Of a stretch of 64,000 bases of DNA, positions 46,401 to 59,229 are shown piece by piece; within the stretch, counting starts at the first letter, position 1, and every line of letters begins with the position of its first letter. A program made the translations under genes and the position numbers. The stretch is from Sinonovacula constricta (lineage: Eukaryota; Mollusca; Bivalvia; Cardiida; Solecurtidae). A model generated the notes under the pieces. That model saw only the letters and a program-made list of their open reading frames with translations, was not told where the DNA came from and did no database searches. The DNA lies in NCBI GenBank assembly GCA_007844125.1, contig CM017558.1, positions 47,068,164 to 47,132,163 of the forward strand, read 5' to 3'.

Positions 46401-48156
46401 GTCCTGGTGTAAACCTTTGTGTGGCGGCGACCTGCGATGCCAAGGCGGTTCCATCAATACATATCTCTGATTTTATTCCACTCATAATAACCGGACGTCG
46501 ACATCATATAGATCATTGTGTCACTGCGCAGTACAACAAATAACTACCACAGACACAAACATACATACCATTTAAAGTACAAGTGTACTTATCATGTAAA
46601 TGCAATAGCATATACAATAATTGTATACATTCTTATGCGTTAATTTTGTTGAATACACTGGATATACATTGTCATTATAACTGCGTTACGTGTGTACGCT
46701 TTTTAAGTTACACATTAAGGGTGGTATCCGGAACCTTTACTAGGACTCAAAAATGGAATGCCAGAATTTCTGTGTGTACAGTAATTATACTAATTAAGAT
46801 TAAATTTACTCATGTTATTATCTTAAAGTTACGGCAATTTATTACTAGTTTAATGGCTACACGGTGTAAACCATTCAGCTACGGCTCTGGGCTGGTTCTA
46901 CCCAGACATATGTATGGGGTTTTCCCAGTGAGCTGAACTGAAGGTCGCGAAAATGACCATAAATATGTCGGTACGATGTTACAACAATCAACCACAAACA
47001 GGTATCCCAGGTATTCCTAATGAAGTTTAAGCTAGTTTAAGCTCGATAAGGGTGTCGGCTGCATATAAGTAGAGCGTCTATAAAAACAACAACATAAAAA
47101 CACACTGTCACTGTCTTGGCCACAATTTTGCCACCAATTCAACGTTATCCACTACATTTTCCAACTTATATACAATTAACAAGATTTCTCTTTATGTTCC
47201 AATGGTGCCAACGTCAGTCGATCATTTCTGAAAACAGCTGAGTAAGATGCGTAAACATAGATAGGCTCCACCTGTTGGAATATGTGTGCTTTTGTATGAC
47301 TTAGCAACTCCCACCCCAATCCTGCAGATCAACAAGCAACCTTTTATATCATTTTCCCAGCCAACTATATACTTCATGCCATATATTATATGTATTACCG
47401 CATACGTAGCTCGGAGCTATTCTATTTTGTCGAACTTCCAAAGGCTAAAGGAGAAATTAATATCATTGCAAGATGTTGCGACGTGTTTCATTTGATCAAC
47501 CTAATGTAAACTTTGAATCCGTACTATTCTGTTGTTACCAAAATTATTTATGACAAATAAACAAATGGATGCTAGTGTGATCAACTGTAACCTTATTGCG
47601 TGTAATACCTTTTTGGATAATCATTATGTATGTAAACCACTAATGCGTGTCGTCAAATAACACCTCTCTTCACAGACGGCGGCAAACTGTCACACTCATC
47701 ATTTTAAGTGATATTTTACAGTCATTTCTTCATTTCAGTTTGTTTGTTGTTGTTCATTAATTAAATGTTTTATTAAACAGAATGAAAATAAATTACAAAT
47801 TTAAACTGTTTTGTCAGTGTTGATTTAAAGCTCATTGATGCCGAAATAGATCGTTCATTGACAAAGTTTACCCAATATTTGTAGTTCATGTACTTATATA
47901 CTGCACCCAATCGCAACTCCCCATTATTCCCAGGATCGCCCTGAATATGTATATTTAACTTGGAACACATTGGGCATCTGAACGAAATAGCGACTTATCC
48001 AGATACCCAAGAGAAATAATGACATATTGTGTAGAAATGGTCGAGATAGTTTCACACGAGATAGTTTCACACGTTGAATGCCAGCTGATTTCATTTACCT
48101 CTAGTCAGTGACTCAAAGTACTGGAAAATCCTTTACACACACACGCGTCGTTGGAA
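46401..48156. other. Sequence without recognised gene
   Basis: AT-rich. A 15-base direct duplication GAGATAGTTTCACAC occurs at about 48043 and 48058. The word GGTGGTATCCGG near 46733 recalls the shared GATGGTATCCGACAG motif. The open frames are short and unsupported. Confidence 0.45.
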
Positions 48157-48165
48157 TACTTTAGT

Positions 48166-48558
48166 CAATTGGAATTCCTCTGTTAATTCCGTCCTCGGTA
48201 CAATCATCCTATGGATGTATCTGGTGCAATGATACTTGCTCAAATCACGATCGTTTTGTTCGCCGGAAGTCGGAAGAATATCTCTAAAATGTAGTTCGCA
48301 CAAAACATAAACAATGCCATCGTTTGACAGCTGCATGTCTGCTGCGCTAAGTAAATTAAATTTGTTTTTGTTTTTTTAATTTGAAGCCGCCACAAATTGT
48401 AGTTTTACAGCCATCGTACTGTAGTGAGCTGTCATCCGAGCAGCCATCTTTGTTTTGACGTCACAAAAGAAGTCCCATTTAGGGAAATGGCCGAGGTCAT
48501 CCGACTACCTACATACATCCGAGAGAAGATTCGTGAATTATCCGAGGTGTTCCGATTG
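48166..48558. mobile_element. CAATCGG element, copy C
   Basis: Begins CAATTGGAATTCCTC and ends GAGGTGTTCCGATTG, 393 bases. It is flanked by TACTTTAGT and TTCTTTAGT (48157-48165, 48559-48567), a 9-base duplication with one difference. It is more diverged than copies A and B, with a T-rich insertion near 48362. Confidence 0.85.
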
Positions 48559-48567
48559 TTCTTTAGT

Positions 48568-51500
48568 CCACGTGACTTTATATGTCGTTGGGTTTGATGT
48601 CGGTTAGGAATATGGACATATGCGTTTTAAATCGCCTTTTACGTTATACTTGTGAAATTTAAGTGGGTGTAAAAATGTTTTAATCAATCAAGAATGTGTG
48701 GATAGCTTTTATCTAAGCATCATGAGTCATCACGATTCTCTGCAAACATATATACAATACAATGTACACATTCAATCAAATAATCAATAAATCAGTCATT
48801 CAAGTCAACAATTCAAACATGAATTTCTATACAAGCATTTAATTATTTAATCTATACAAAGTTTTATAAATATGAAACTTGATAATAATCACATTTGAAC
48901 TGGTAAAATACATTTCCACAAAAGGTTTAAGTTTAATTTCTAAAAGAACAACGAATAGAAAATAAATTTAATAAGTATTTTATACTTACTTATGTCAAGA
49001 GTTTGTTTTAGGTTAAAGATGGTATCCGACAGTTTGGTCCAAACATTATTTCCGAAGTAATCAAAGAAGTAATTGGTACCTGAAAGGGTCTTGCAAAAAC
49101 GATGTTCATTCATGCCAAAGATCTGTGTGAACAGTCAAGGATAAATACCCACTCGTCATTGCAAACAGGTGGTTTCCTCCGAGCCACGCTGCAGAGATAT
49201 CCATGTTTAAACTTGGAAAACCACGTGACCACTTGCTTTTATATAGTCATCCGACTAATCCGTTCGGACGTCGATATCTATTTCTAGCACAGACCACTAT
49301 CGCGCTTTTTATACAGTTGAAAAGACTCAACATTTTTTGTATTTTTTCGCGATTAGTACAATCTAACAATAAAGTTAACGTTCAAAATCGTCTTTATAAG
49401 TATGGATTTATGCAGAATGTATGACCAAATTTACCCAAAGCAGTGGTTTGAGATTTGAACATGTATTTAATATAGGTAAACTTTCGATTGCCACCTTTAA
49501 AATTACAGCATTAAATGCAGAGGCATAAATACTAGTAGTTAAGGAATTTGGATGAATCTCCATTCGTTGAAACACTTCTTTCATTACGGTTAAATCCATC
49601 CGATGGTTTATTTTAAAAGAACAAACAATAGCAACGTCGGAAGTGACATGGAGACTATTGCAGGCGGTGACGTTCACGAGCGCGTCGGTTTAAATTTACA
49701 TTAAAAACAAATCGCCACCGCCTCACGTCGCGTCCCTCCAACTAGCCTTAAAGTGAAATTGCACATTCATTCATGTAAAATTAATCACAAAACATTAAGA
49801 ATTCTAACTAGAATCTTACAATGGGGTTAAGTTAAATTATTTGCGTATTTAAACTGAGTATTGTTAAATTAAATGGTGTCAATTTGTAATTCGTTTATTA
49901 ATTTAATCTACGTATTTGTTTTAAAGATAACACGATATTGTTAATATATTTACGTACGTATCTACCTTGAGTACCAATGGCATAGAAACAAAATCCAAAA
50001 TTATTGCAAAATTATTCACGAAATCTGATATTAGCCAACTAAAACAAAATATCTTTAATCTAAGCTGCAAGTGTACAATGTATAAACGCCTCAAAAACGT
50101 AATAAATCTTCTTTGTTTCTTGGGTCAAGAAACTTGACATTCATGCCTTGATCCTCTTGCAGGAGTATATGTGAGAGCAATGAACGATCACTCTGTATAG
50201 GAGAAGGTATTTCACTGATGCAACAAATAGAAATTCAAGGGATGACACTCGTTAACTCTCCAACAAACAACGAACCTGTCGAATGAAAAAAAACGTAGTT
50301 CTGTCTGTATGGACCTTTTTAAGGAATATTTGAACAAGATGGCATGTGTATATATTATATGTAATACCCCAGAAACAAAAATCTTAGTACTTTTAGGAAC
50401 ATAATTAGAGAGAAATGTTTAACTTTCAAGTGTGGTTCGAACCAAGCCCACGTTATACAAGAGTACTAAAGTAGTATAGTCTCCTTGTGACACCCCAGAC
50501 GTTAATATTAAGGTAGTTCCACAACAACCGACATAGAGTCAGACAAGTCAGGTGTTAGTAGCTTGCTATCACAGTGAAAGCTTAACTAGTAAACTTTACT
50601 TGAAAGTAAACGCCTTATCCGGACTGATAAAATGATCACAACTCCTCTTCCAACTTTCCTTAACTCCTGTCCCGAATAAAGCAAAAAAGAACAAACACAC
50701 TAAAAGCAATAATCAACATAAACCGTACACTTTGGCAACCGTATACCGTAACCAAGTTTTTAACCAACTTCGCCTAAACGGGCCACCATAGTGGCGTCAT
50801 ATAAAACAAAACATCCGTCAATCATGCAGCCTTCATCGTCTGACATCTGACACGAAGCTCGTGAATCTTCAGTTATGTTTACCGTGACCGTGTTCTTTCC
50901 CAATTCACTGGTTTAAACCGCCTTATTCTGGCTATGTAGACCGCACCACGCTGTCCAAGAAGCTGCGAGTCTGAAACCTGGCTTAACTGACTAAGGTTTC
51001 AAACTTCATTTGACACGCCTCTTACATAAGTCAGGTTTAACAACATTAGTTTTAGTCGACTTGGAAACTAATTTGTCAACTTAATAACACAAACCCATCT
51101 CGACTGCTCACTTCGTTGGTAGAACCAGTGTCCAGTTGGAAACTACCAGGGGAAATGCGTAGCAAATAAGTCCTACTAATCACGTGGCTAATCGAAGGTT
51201 CGAACTAGGGACCATCAGTACTTAAGCCATATGCTTTAAAGAGACGCTGTCGTATTTAACAGAAATAATTTAATTGCAGTCTCATTGGAATTCTGACGAT
51301 GTAAATCATTGTGAAATTGTGTGGCGCTGAAGAAGAAGATAACGGCCGTTTGACATACCTTTGACTAACTTTTTACTTCACAAGAAGACTACAAACCCGA
51401 ATTGACAAGGAAAACGTTTATAAAGGTTTTTTTTTCTGTGAGTCTGGATTTTAAAATTGTTCAGTTTGTTTAAATATGGCTTTTAAATAAAATAAATTCT

Positions 51501-51614
51501 GATAATCTTTTTAAGTCTATTTTTAGAATCTCATTAAGGTATATGAATATTCATGTTGGCTAATGTGTATAATTCGGGGCTCGAATCCCAGTGGAAGCTT
51601 CTATTGCACTGCTC
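48568..51614. other. Sequence without recognised gene
   Basis: AT-rich with scattered relics: the shared motif AAAGATGGTATCCGACAGTT at 49015-49034, and B-box-like GTTCGAACC words near 50436 and 51198 that may be SINE remnants. None of the short frames (49102-49677) is supported. Confidence 0.45.
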
Positions 51615-51623
51615 CTGTTTAAT

Positions 51624-51990
51624 CAATCGGAACACCTCGGATAATTCACGAATCATCTCTCGGTCATTCGTCTAAATGGGACTTCTTTTGAGACAGACGT
51701 CAAAACAAAGTTGGCAGCTCGGGGTGACAGCTCACTACAGAACGATGCCAGTAAAACTTCAATTTGTGGCTGCTTCAAATTTAAATCGTCCGATTTTAAT
51801 TTACCCAGCGCAGCAGACACGCAGCTGTCAAACGATTGCAGTGTTTATGTTTTTGTGCGAACTACTTAGGCATATTCTTCTTTCGACTTCCGGCGAACAA
51901 AACGATCGTGTTTTCATTAAGTATTGTTGTACCAAATACATCAGAGGGATGATTGTCCCGAGGACGGAATTACCCGAGGAGTTCCGATTG
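51624..51990. mobile_element. CAATCGG element, copy D, inverted
   Basis: Begins CAATCGGAACACCTCGG and ends GGAGTTCCGATTG, 367 bases, in reverse orientation to A-C. A perfect 9-base duplication CTGTTTAAT flanks it (51615-51623 and 51991-51999). The plus-strand frame 51676-52074 corresponds to the minus-strand frames in the other copies and simply follows the repeat. Confidence 0.9.
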
Positions 51991-52230
51991 CTGTTTAATC
52001 TCTTACTGCAGGTGAGTGTTTCAAGTGTTGTACAATGGTGCGGTCGAGTACAACCAGGGGAAGATTCAGGCTGAATCTAATTGTTCAAGGTGCCAGTTTT
52101 ACAGTATACTTTATATAAAAGCGTTTCGCTTGTGTATAGTGCCTATGCGCTTTGAATCATGATAGTTGCACACATACTTAAACCATATTACATGTACCGC
52201 TGGCAGACACGCTGTTTGCTTTTAACCCTA

Positions 52231-52509
52231 GGGATTGGGATTTGCCGGCATTTTTGCCGATACTGCGTAGCGACATTTCTATCATTATAGCACAGGGGCA
52301 CTTATGAGGTCCCAGGGACTGAACCCTGTCGGTCCATTATACTGACACTGACGAATCAGGCGTAATGCTGTCCCATTAGCCCCGAGCGTTAGAAGGGAAG
52401 CCACTACTACCAACTTTAAAGTCTTTGGTTTGACCCGGCCGGGGTTCGAACCCGCAATCCTCCCGATCCGCAAGCCGACGCTCTACCAATTGAGCTATTG
52501 CGGCCGGTC
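52231..52509 (-). mobile_element. tRNA-derived SINE, copy 2
   Basis: Same element and orientation as 18892-19167, 279 bases. The flanks are GCTTTTAACCCTA (52218-52230) and GCTTTTAATCCTA (52510-52522), a 13-base duplication with one difference. The A box (TAGCTCAATTGGTAGAGCG) and B box (GGTTCGAACCCC side) are kept. Confidence 0.82.
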
Positions 52510-52620
52510 GCTTTTAATCCTAGCCATTTTACTATTCGATAAAAATAAGGTTCTCTTAATATGATATAAGAAGACATAATGTAATAAAATCAACAAGAAA
52601 AAGTACGCGAGACCTCTTAT

Positions 52621-54070
52621 ATGTCAGTCCAGTGTTCAGTGTAACTAAGTATTTATACGTTTGTTAAATATATTACAGATGGCAGTCCCGTGTTCAGTGT
52701 AACTAAGTTTTTATACGTTTGTTTAATATATTACAGATGGCAGTCCAGTGTTCAGTGTAACTAAGTATTTATACGTTTGTTTAATATATTACAGATGGCA
52801 GTCCAGTGTTCAGTGTAACTAAGTATTTATACGTTTGTTAAATATATTACAGATGGCAGTCCCGTGTTCAGTGTAACTAAGTATTTATACGTTTGTTTAA
52901 TATATTACAGATGGCAGTCCAGTGTTCAGTGTAACTAAGTATTTATACGTTTGTTTAATATATTACAGATGGCAGTCCCGTGTTCAGTGTAACTAAGTAT
53001 TTATACGTTTGTTAAATATATTTCAGATGGCAGTCCAGTGTTCAGTGTAACTAAGTATTTATACGTTTGTTAAATATATTACAGATGGCAGTCCCGTGTT
53101 CAGTGTAACTAAGTATTTATACGTTTGTTTAATATATTACAGATGGCAGTCCAGTGTTCAGTGTAACTAAGTATTTATACGTTTGTTAAATATATAACAG
53201 ATGGCAGTCCAGTGTTCAGTGTAACTAAGTATTTATACGTTTGTTAAATATATTACAGATGGCAGTCCAGTGTTCAGTGTAACTAAGTATTTATACGTTT
53301 GTTTAATATATTACAGATGGCAGCCCCGTGTTCAGTGTAACTAAGTATTTATACGTTTGTTTAATATATTACAGATGGCAGTCCAGTGTTCAGTGTAACT
53401 AAGTATTTATACGTTTGTTTAATATATTACAGATGGCAGTCCAGTGTTCAGTGTAACTAAGTATTTATACGTTTGTTTAATATATTACAGATGGCAGTCC
53501 CGTGTTCAGTGTAACTAAGTATTTATACGTTTGTTTAATATATATCAGATGGCAGTCCAGTGTTCAGTGTAACTAAGTATTTATACGTTTGTTTAATATA
53601 TTACAGATGGCAGTCCCGTGTTCAGTGTAACTAAGTATTTATACGTTTGTTAAATATATTACAGATGGCAGTCCCGTGTTCAGTGTAACTAAGTATGTAT
53701 ACGTTTGTTCAATATATTACAGATGGCAGTCCAGTGTTCAGTGTAACTAAGTATTTATACGTTTGTTTAATATATTAAAGATGGCAGTCCCGTGTTCAGT
53801 GTAACTAAGTATTTATACGTTTGTTTAATATATTACAGATGGCAGTCCAGTGTTCAGTGTAACTAAGTATTTATACGTTTGTTAAATATATTACAGATGG
53901 CAGTCCCGTGTTCAGTGTAACTAAGTATTTATACGTTTGTTTAATATATTACAGATGACAGTCCCGTGTTCAGTGTAACTAAGTATTTATACGTTTGTTT
54001 AATATATTACAGATGGCAGTCCAGTGTTCAGTGTAACTAAGTATTTATACGTTTGTTTAATGTATCACAG
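52621..54070. repeat. 58-bp satellite array, about 25 units
   Basis: The unit is GATGGCAGTCCAGTGTTCAG, TGTAACTAAGTATTTATACG, then TTTGTTTAATATATTACA, repeated every 58 bases with very high identity. Common variants are CAG or CCG at the GTCC(A/C)G site and GTTTAAT or GTTAAAT; they are mixed along the array without a strict dimer pattern. Each unit holds TATTACAG followed by ATGG. The last unit changes into GATGGTAGCCGGCAGTTTGG, a form of the motif found also at 19491 and 49015. Confidence 0.96.
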
Positions 54071-54674
54071 ATGGTAGCCGGCAGTTTGGACCAGATTGTG
54101 TTTCTATTAACTCATTGTACCCTAATAGCACATTAAAGCGGCACGAAAAACAGCCTCCTCATGCCGGGAGACGACTTATCGCGTCGCATTTTACCTGTGT
54201 CTGGCGCCGAGCGCCGCATTTAGGCGGCCCTGAAAATGTCTCAGCTACTGCCGAACGCCGCGTTAATGCGTCCATCATATTTGCTGGTTAAAACTCATGT
54301 TTTCAATCACTTTCGAGTCTCGGCCAATCAAGTACATCACAGTATCGTAAATGCTAATGTCATCTTAATCTAAATCTACCGGTTTAAATCCTTTTTTCCC
54401 TACTGCCATTGATCGGCGACATTTTCTCTGATTGAAGTGATTCACATTTAATTTGAAACATTTCTCGGCTGAAATACGATCGTAAAAGCAGTTTTCAAAT
54501 GATTTAATTTATACTTCGATCTCAGCCAATCAGAAACCTTGTTATATAATATATTGGAATTTCATGTAACCCGGATGTAAACACAATGAATTAATTATGT
54601 CAAGAAAAACGGCGATGTGCCTTACTGTTAGCTTTAAGATTCCTAGTTATACGCATATGTATCGGCGGATATGT
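54071..54674. other. CpG-richer sequence without recognised gene
   Basis: 54130-54290 contains several GCGCCG, CGCCGC and GCGTCGC words, unlike the AT-rich surroundings; it may be part of an unrecognised repeat. No frame is supported. Confidence 0.4.
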
Positions 54675-55590
54675 GGAATTACTGAATCTAGGACAGTTGC
54701 CCCCCCGGACGTTTGCCCCCCGGACGTTTGCCCCCCTATTTGTGAAGGGCGGACGTTTGCCCCCCCCAGCTGAAATTACAAGGCGGACGTTTGCCCCCCA
54801 GCTGAAATTACAAGGCGGACGTTTGCCCCCCAGCTGAAATTACAAGGCGGACGTTTGCCCCCTCTACTAAAATGTCAAGGCGGAAATTGCCCTCCCTTTC
54901 TTCTCAAACTCTGTATCCCGCCTGTAAATGTCTTCCCGCCATATTAGAAACATACACAAATGGTACTACATGGTGCTACAGTACATGAAATGTGTTAGGT
55001 GTAACAAAATTTTCTATAATTTTTTTCATAGGACTGGAATTAAGTAAAAGTTAGAATCTAGTTTGCCTTCATATCTTTACATCGCATCAGGTTCCGAGAC
55101 AATTTACCCGTTCTAAAACTCTCGCCGTCGAACCCGCAAGACTTCGGCTTTAACAGGTTGTTTGCTACACATTTCCCGCGATCGCTTGCCACTCATGCGT
55201 AGAGTGTCACAAACAGGTTAACTGTCAATCAACTGGTAGGCCTAGACCCATTTAAAACACTTTGATTAATCAAAATTAGTTTGCAAAATTCACGTATTGT
55301 AGGCATAATTTCGTCTGAAAAACTATATAGATCCGTTTAATGTTTTTCTTCTGTTTTGTCAAGTATTATATATTTTATGCAATACAGCATATATAACTTA
55401 AGTTACTAACTTACTTTATTTACATATGTTATTTAAAATGTTTATAGAAAGGACAAGTATAGAATATTAATTTTTTTTAAAAATCACATTATTATACAAA
55501 AATAATATGCCAATCTGGATTTGTATAACTATATGTTTTTGTAATATTGGGTTAATAACTTTGTTAAGCCTAGTAGTGTGTATCTTTGTG

Positions 55591-55904
55591 CATGTAAATG
55601 TGTATCTATATGTTTGTGTGTATATATGTATAGGTATATATGTATGGGTATGTATGTATATGTATACACTAAGCCTTAGGTATGTCCATTACAGGAAAGA
55701 CATGCATTAAATATTGAATTTTCAATAACAATAAAAATAATCAACCATGTAAATGTGTATCTATATGTTTGTGTGTATATATGTATAGGTATATATGTAT
55801 GGGTATATATGTATATGTATACACTAAGCCTTAATTATGTCCATTACAGAAAAGACATGCATTAAATATTGAATTTTCAATAACAATAAAAATAATCAAC
55901 CATG
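55591..55904. repeat. Tandem duplication of 155 bp
   Basis: Two units start with CATGTAAATGTGTATCTATA at 55591 and 55746 and are almost identical. A third would start at 55901 (CATGTA), but there the sequence switches into the LINE. Confidence 0.92.
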
Positions 55905-55909
55905 TATGA

Positions 55910-57230
55910 CACAACTCAATGTGTTATACTTGGAACTTAACAGTTAATGCTAAAAAGACAAAAATAATGATTTTTGAAAACGGAAGGCAAACAAAATATG
56001 ATTTCAGACTAAACAACAACATACTAGATGTAGTTACAAATTTTAAATACCTCGGAATAACCTTATTTAAAAATGGCAAATGGACCAGAACTGAAAAATC
56101 CATAGCCGATAAAGCGTTATATGCCGTACATAATCTGTTTATAGTATTTAACCAAGTTGAAATGTCAACTAAAGATAAATGTGCATTATTTGATAGTTTG
56201 GTAGCATCAATACTTAACTATGGAGCTGAAGTGTTTGGTTATTTTAATTGTAAAAAGATTGAACAAATACATTGTAAATTTTTGCGTAAGGCGTTATGTG
56301 TTAAGAAAAGTACAAATCTTCATGGACTATACGGAGAAACAGGCAGATATCCTATGATTATAAGAAGGAAAATGGTGCTCCTTAATTATTGGTTTAAAAT
56401 TATACGAGGAGAAAATAACTCATTAATAAAAAATACGTATAATCTTCTACGCAGCGACGCTGATAATAATAAACACTATAATGGTTTGAATTGGGCTTCA
56501 AATGTTAAATCTTTATTGCAAGAACTAGGAATGACAAATATATGGATTAACCAAAACAACATAAACAGAAGACATATCCCTATAATAAAACAAAGACTTA
56601 TTGATCAATTTACTCAAACATGGCACGATAACATAACCAACTCAAATAGGCTTGAATCATACAGGATATACAAACAAGAATTTAAAATGGAACACTACTT
56701 AAATAGCATACATGTTAACAAGTATCGAATCAGTCTTTCCAAATTTCGTCTTTCATCACATGATTTAGCTATAGAAACCGGAAGACATCATAACATACCA
56801 AGAAATGATCGAAAATGTCAAAATTGTAACATGAATGTAGTAGAAACAGAGTACCACTTTTTGTTAGTTTGTCCAAAATACAATAACCTACGAAGAATGT
56901 TTTTACCTAGATATTACTGTAACTGGCCTACCCTGACGAAATTCAAAACCATAATGTCATCATGTAATACAAACTGCATAATCAATTTAGCAAAATTTAT
57001 CAATAACGCATATAAACTGAGAAATTCGATTGTATAAATCCCAAAAGTTTAGTATATTTAACGTGTCTTATAAACAAAATAACACTTTATGTTATCTGAA
57101 CAGCTTACTTCTCTTGTTAATAATATTTTATGAACCACACTCTTCATGCACTTATATTATGTTTATTGTTTGTGGCTATGAACATGTAAGTTCTATGCTA
57201 ATAAACTTTGTTCTGTTCTGTTCTGTTCTG
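55910..57230 (+). mobile_element. LINE, 5'-truncated, with TTCTG tail
   Basis: Contains the C-terminal half of a LINE ORF2 (55919-57037), an AT-rich 3' UTR, AATAAA at 57200-57205 and a tail of four TTCTG units (57211-57230). The 5' end is cut within the reverse transcriptase region, directly at the edge of the 155-base duplication. Confidence 0.85.
55919..57037 (+). CDS. LINE reverse transcriptase C-terminal part
   Basis: A 372-codon frame that starts after the catalytic FADD box. NAKKTKIMIF and FKYLGITLFKNG are the segments that follow it in the related ORF at 31726-33528. The rest aligns over its length with that ORF (for example LHGLYGETGRYP against LTIYGETGRMP). The C-terminus has a CCHC-type motif: CQNCNMNV, then H and C in YHFLLVC. 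There is no stop within the frame, unlike the relative at 31726. It cannot be active because the palm and fingers domains and any endonuclease are missing. The initiating ATG is only the first in-frame ATG and is not the true start of the family's protein. Confidence 0.88.
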   Translation: MCYTWNLTVNAKKTKIMIFENGRQTKYDFRLNNNILDVVTNFKYLGITLFKNGKWTRTEKSIADKALYAVHNLFIVFNQVEMSTKDKCALFDSLVASILNYGAEVFGYFNCKKIEQIHCKFLRKALCVKKSTNLHGLYGETGRYPMIIRRKMVLLNYWFKIIRGENNSLIKNTYNLLRSDADNNKHYNGLNWASNVKSLLQELGMTNIWINQNNINRRHIPIIKQRLIDQFTQTWHDNITNSNRLESYRIYKQEFKMEHYLNSIHVNKYRISLSKFRLSSHDLAIETGRHHNIPRNDRKCQNCNMNVVETEYHFLLVCPKYNNLRRMFLPRYYCNWPTLTKFKTIMSSCNTNCIINLAKFINNAYKLRNSIV

Positions 57231-57234
57231 TATT

Positions 57235-57980
57235 GTATAATTGAATTAATCATTATTTCACAGTATTATCCTTTCTATAAATGTTTGCAGTATTTTGCTC
57301 TGTTTATCGATTACTGCAATATTGATCTTGACTTAAATCAATCTTTATCAAAGTCTATTTTTTTTTGTTTTGTTGACTAATTAAAGTGAATACATATATT
57401 TTTGCTAAGACTGTTTCGAAATACATGTACGCCATTATAGTAAAAGTTTAGTATGCTTATGAGTCGGGAACAACTGAAACAAAGATACAATTCAATATAT
57501 AGAGGTAGAATTAAATGTATATTACAATTCTTTTTACATCGATTACTTCATTACAATCCGTAAATCTCAACAGTACAAGGAAAAAGATACATACGTTATT
57601 TTCTTTTACCTTTCTTCATTCCTGCTATTATTTGTATTAAGACAACATTAACATATATAATAAACCCATAATACTATTCATTACCATAAATCAACCAATG
57701 CATGTACTCCATTTGTTCTTCAAACCGACTCAACATATAACTTTATTATTGATATTTATGTCAAATCTTATATTTACTACATGTTGTAAAATTGAAACTG
57801 TATTTGTATGATCGAAAGTCACAAATAAAATGGTCTATAATCGAAAAAAAAAAAAAAATGTTAATCGCCGTTAATTGGCATTCTCTGTGAAATTAGTAAT
57901 GCAAAGAAACTGCCGCGTATAACTGAACGCATTACAGCTAATTGTTTATAATTAAGTACAAGGATGTTAATCGCCGTTTT
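57235..57980. other. Sequence between the LINE tail and the element remnant
   Basis: AT-rich with an A run at 57846-57859. A 40-base stretch starting TGTTAATCGCCGTT at 57859 is repeated with changes at 57965, where it leads into the element's own TTACATTCTTTGTAAAATTA. No gene is visible; the frame 57030-57380 is unsupported. Confidence 0.45.
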
Positions 57981-58239
57981 TTACATTCTTTGTAAAATTA
58001 ATGAAATTGACAGATTGATTTTTTTGAAAGTCCGCCCTTACGTTATGGGGGGGGGGGGCAAAAGTCCGCCCTCAAGTTTTGTTGAGGGGGCAAACGTCCG
58101 GCTTTGAAAATCGGCAGGGGGGCAAAAGTCCGGCTCTGAAAAACGACAGGGGGGCAAACGTCCGGCCTGCATTTAAAAGAGGGCAAACGTCCGGGGGGCA
58201 AATGTCCGGGGGGGCAAATGTCCGTACACCGGAATTACT

Positions 58240-59229
58240 TACGTCAGATCCAATAATTATATGATTATTGCAGATATCAATAGATAAAAGACACAATCTA
58301 ACTCTTGGAAATCGCCGAAGTTTTCTATCAAATATGAAGTTTAAGAGCGTTATTTTTTCAAACTACCGTAAATCGCAACTTTAAATCAAAGATGGCCGAC
58401 TGTTTTAAAGTTACTCATTATATAAAATATTATATAAAGCAGTGTTATTTACGTTATAAACATAAAAAAACTTGATGAGGTCAATATTATTTCACTTTAA
58501 TGAACTGTGTTAATTTTGATATTGTCAATCTTACGTGTTCTTCAGATTTCACTCTTTTCTGAAGTATTTCTTCTCATACCGTGTTAAAAATTACATGCTT
58601 GTGTAAAGCACTCTCTGTGCTTCAAGTATGTGAAAATATCCCTTTAGAGTACTTCCAAAATGACATGTTTATTGTGTTATGTATACAACCATCCCCGATA
58701 TCTTCCACTGGCCGGTAATCCACACCAGATGTGTCTAGGCAAGAGAGAAAGATAAGACCCCCACCAGGTGTAGGGGATGACTGGAGAAATGCCTCTAGGG
58801 TACGACTGGACAATTAGCTGTAGGGCACAATGAGAAACTTATAGTGTTACATGAAAAGATCCCACTGAATCTATGTATACATCTATGAAGCATAACGACC
58901 CAGTCGTCAACACTATATCAGCCGCGCTCCACAGTTAGCTATTTTTATACTACGAAAACCACATGACTACTTTCTTTTGAGATCATATTGTAACATCATC
59001 CGGGTAATCTGCCTTGAGCTCAGTATCTTATTTTAGCCGAAATTACCATTGTGCTTATTCATAGAAAAAAATGAACATTTGGAGCGACATTCTTCATGAT
59101 TTGAAAGATCTAACTAATAAGATAATTCATCATCGTCTTCATTTGACTAAAGCACAAGCGGATGTAGAATTTATTTATTTTACAAAATGGGGTTAATTAA
59201 AGTTTTGTTAATTGTATTTATTGGCAAAC
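58240..59229. other. Sequence without recognised gene
   Basis: Nothing beyond unsupported short frames (58622-58813). Confidence 0.5.

Larger units (their letters stand above)
54684..58230. mobile_element. CGGACGTTTGCCCCC element, second copy, inverted and split
   Basis: Inverse of 38289-39041. Its ends (GAATCTAGGACAGTTGCC at 54684; GTCCGTACACC at 58230) are flanked by the 9-base duplication GGAATTACT (54675-54683 and 58231-58239). Element sequence is continuous from 54684 to 55182 and again from 57981 to 58230, 749 bases together. The 2.8 kb between (55183-57980) is absent from the other copy. It contains a LINE fragment and a 155-base duplication. Confidence 0.9.

Noticed and set aside
52621..54070. 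CRISPR-like regular array
   Set aside because: Units are nearly identical over their whole length with no variable spacers, and the setting is eukaryotic; it is a satellite.
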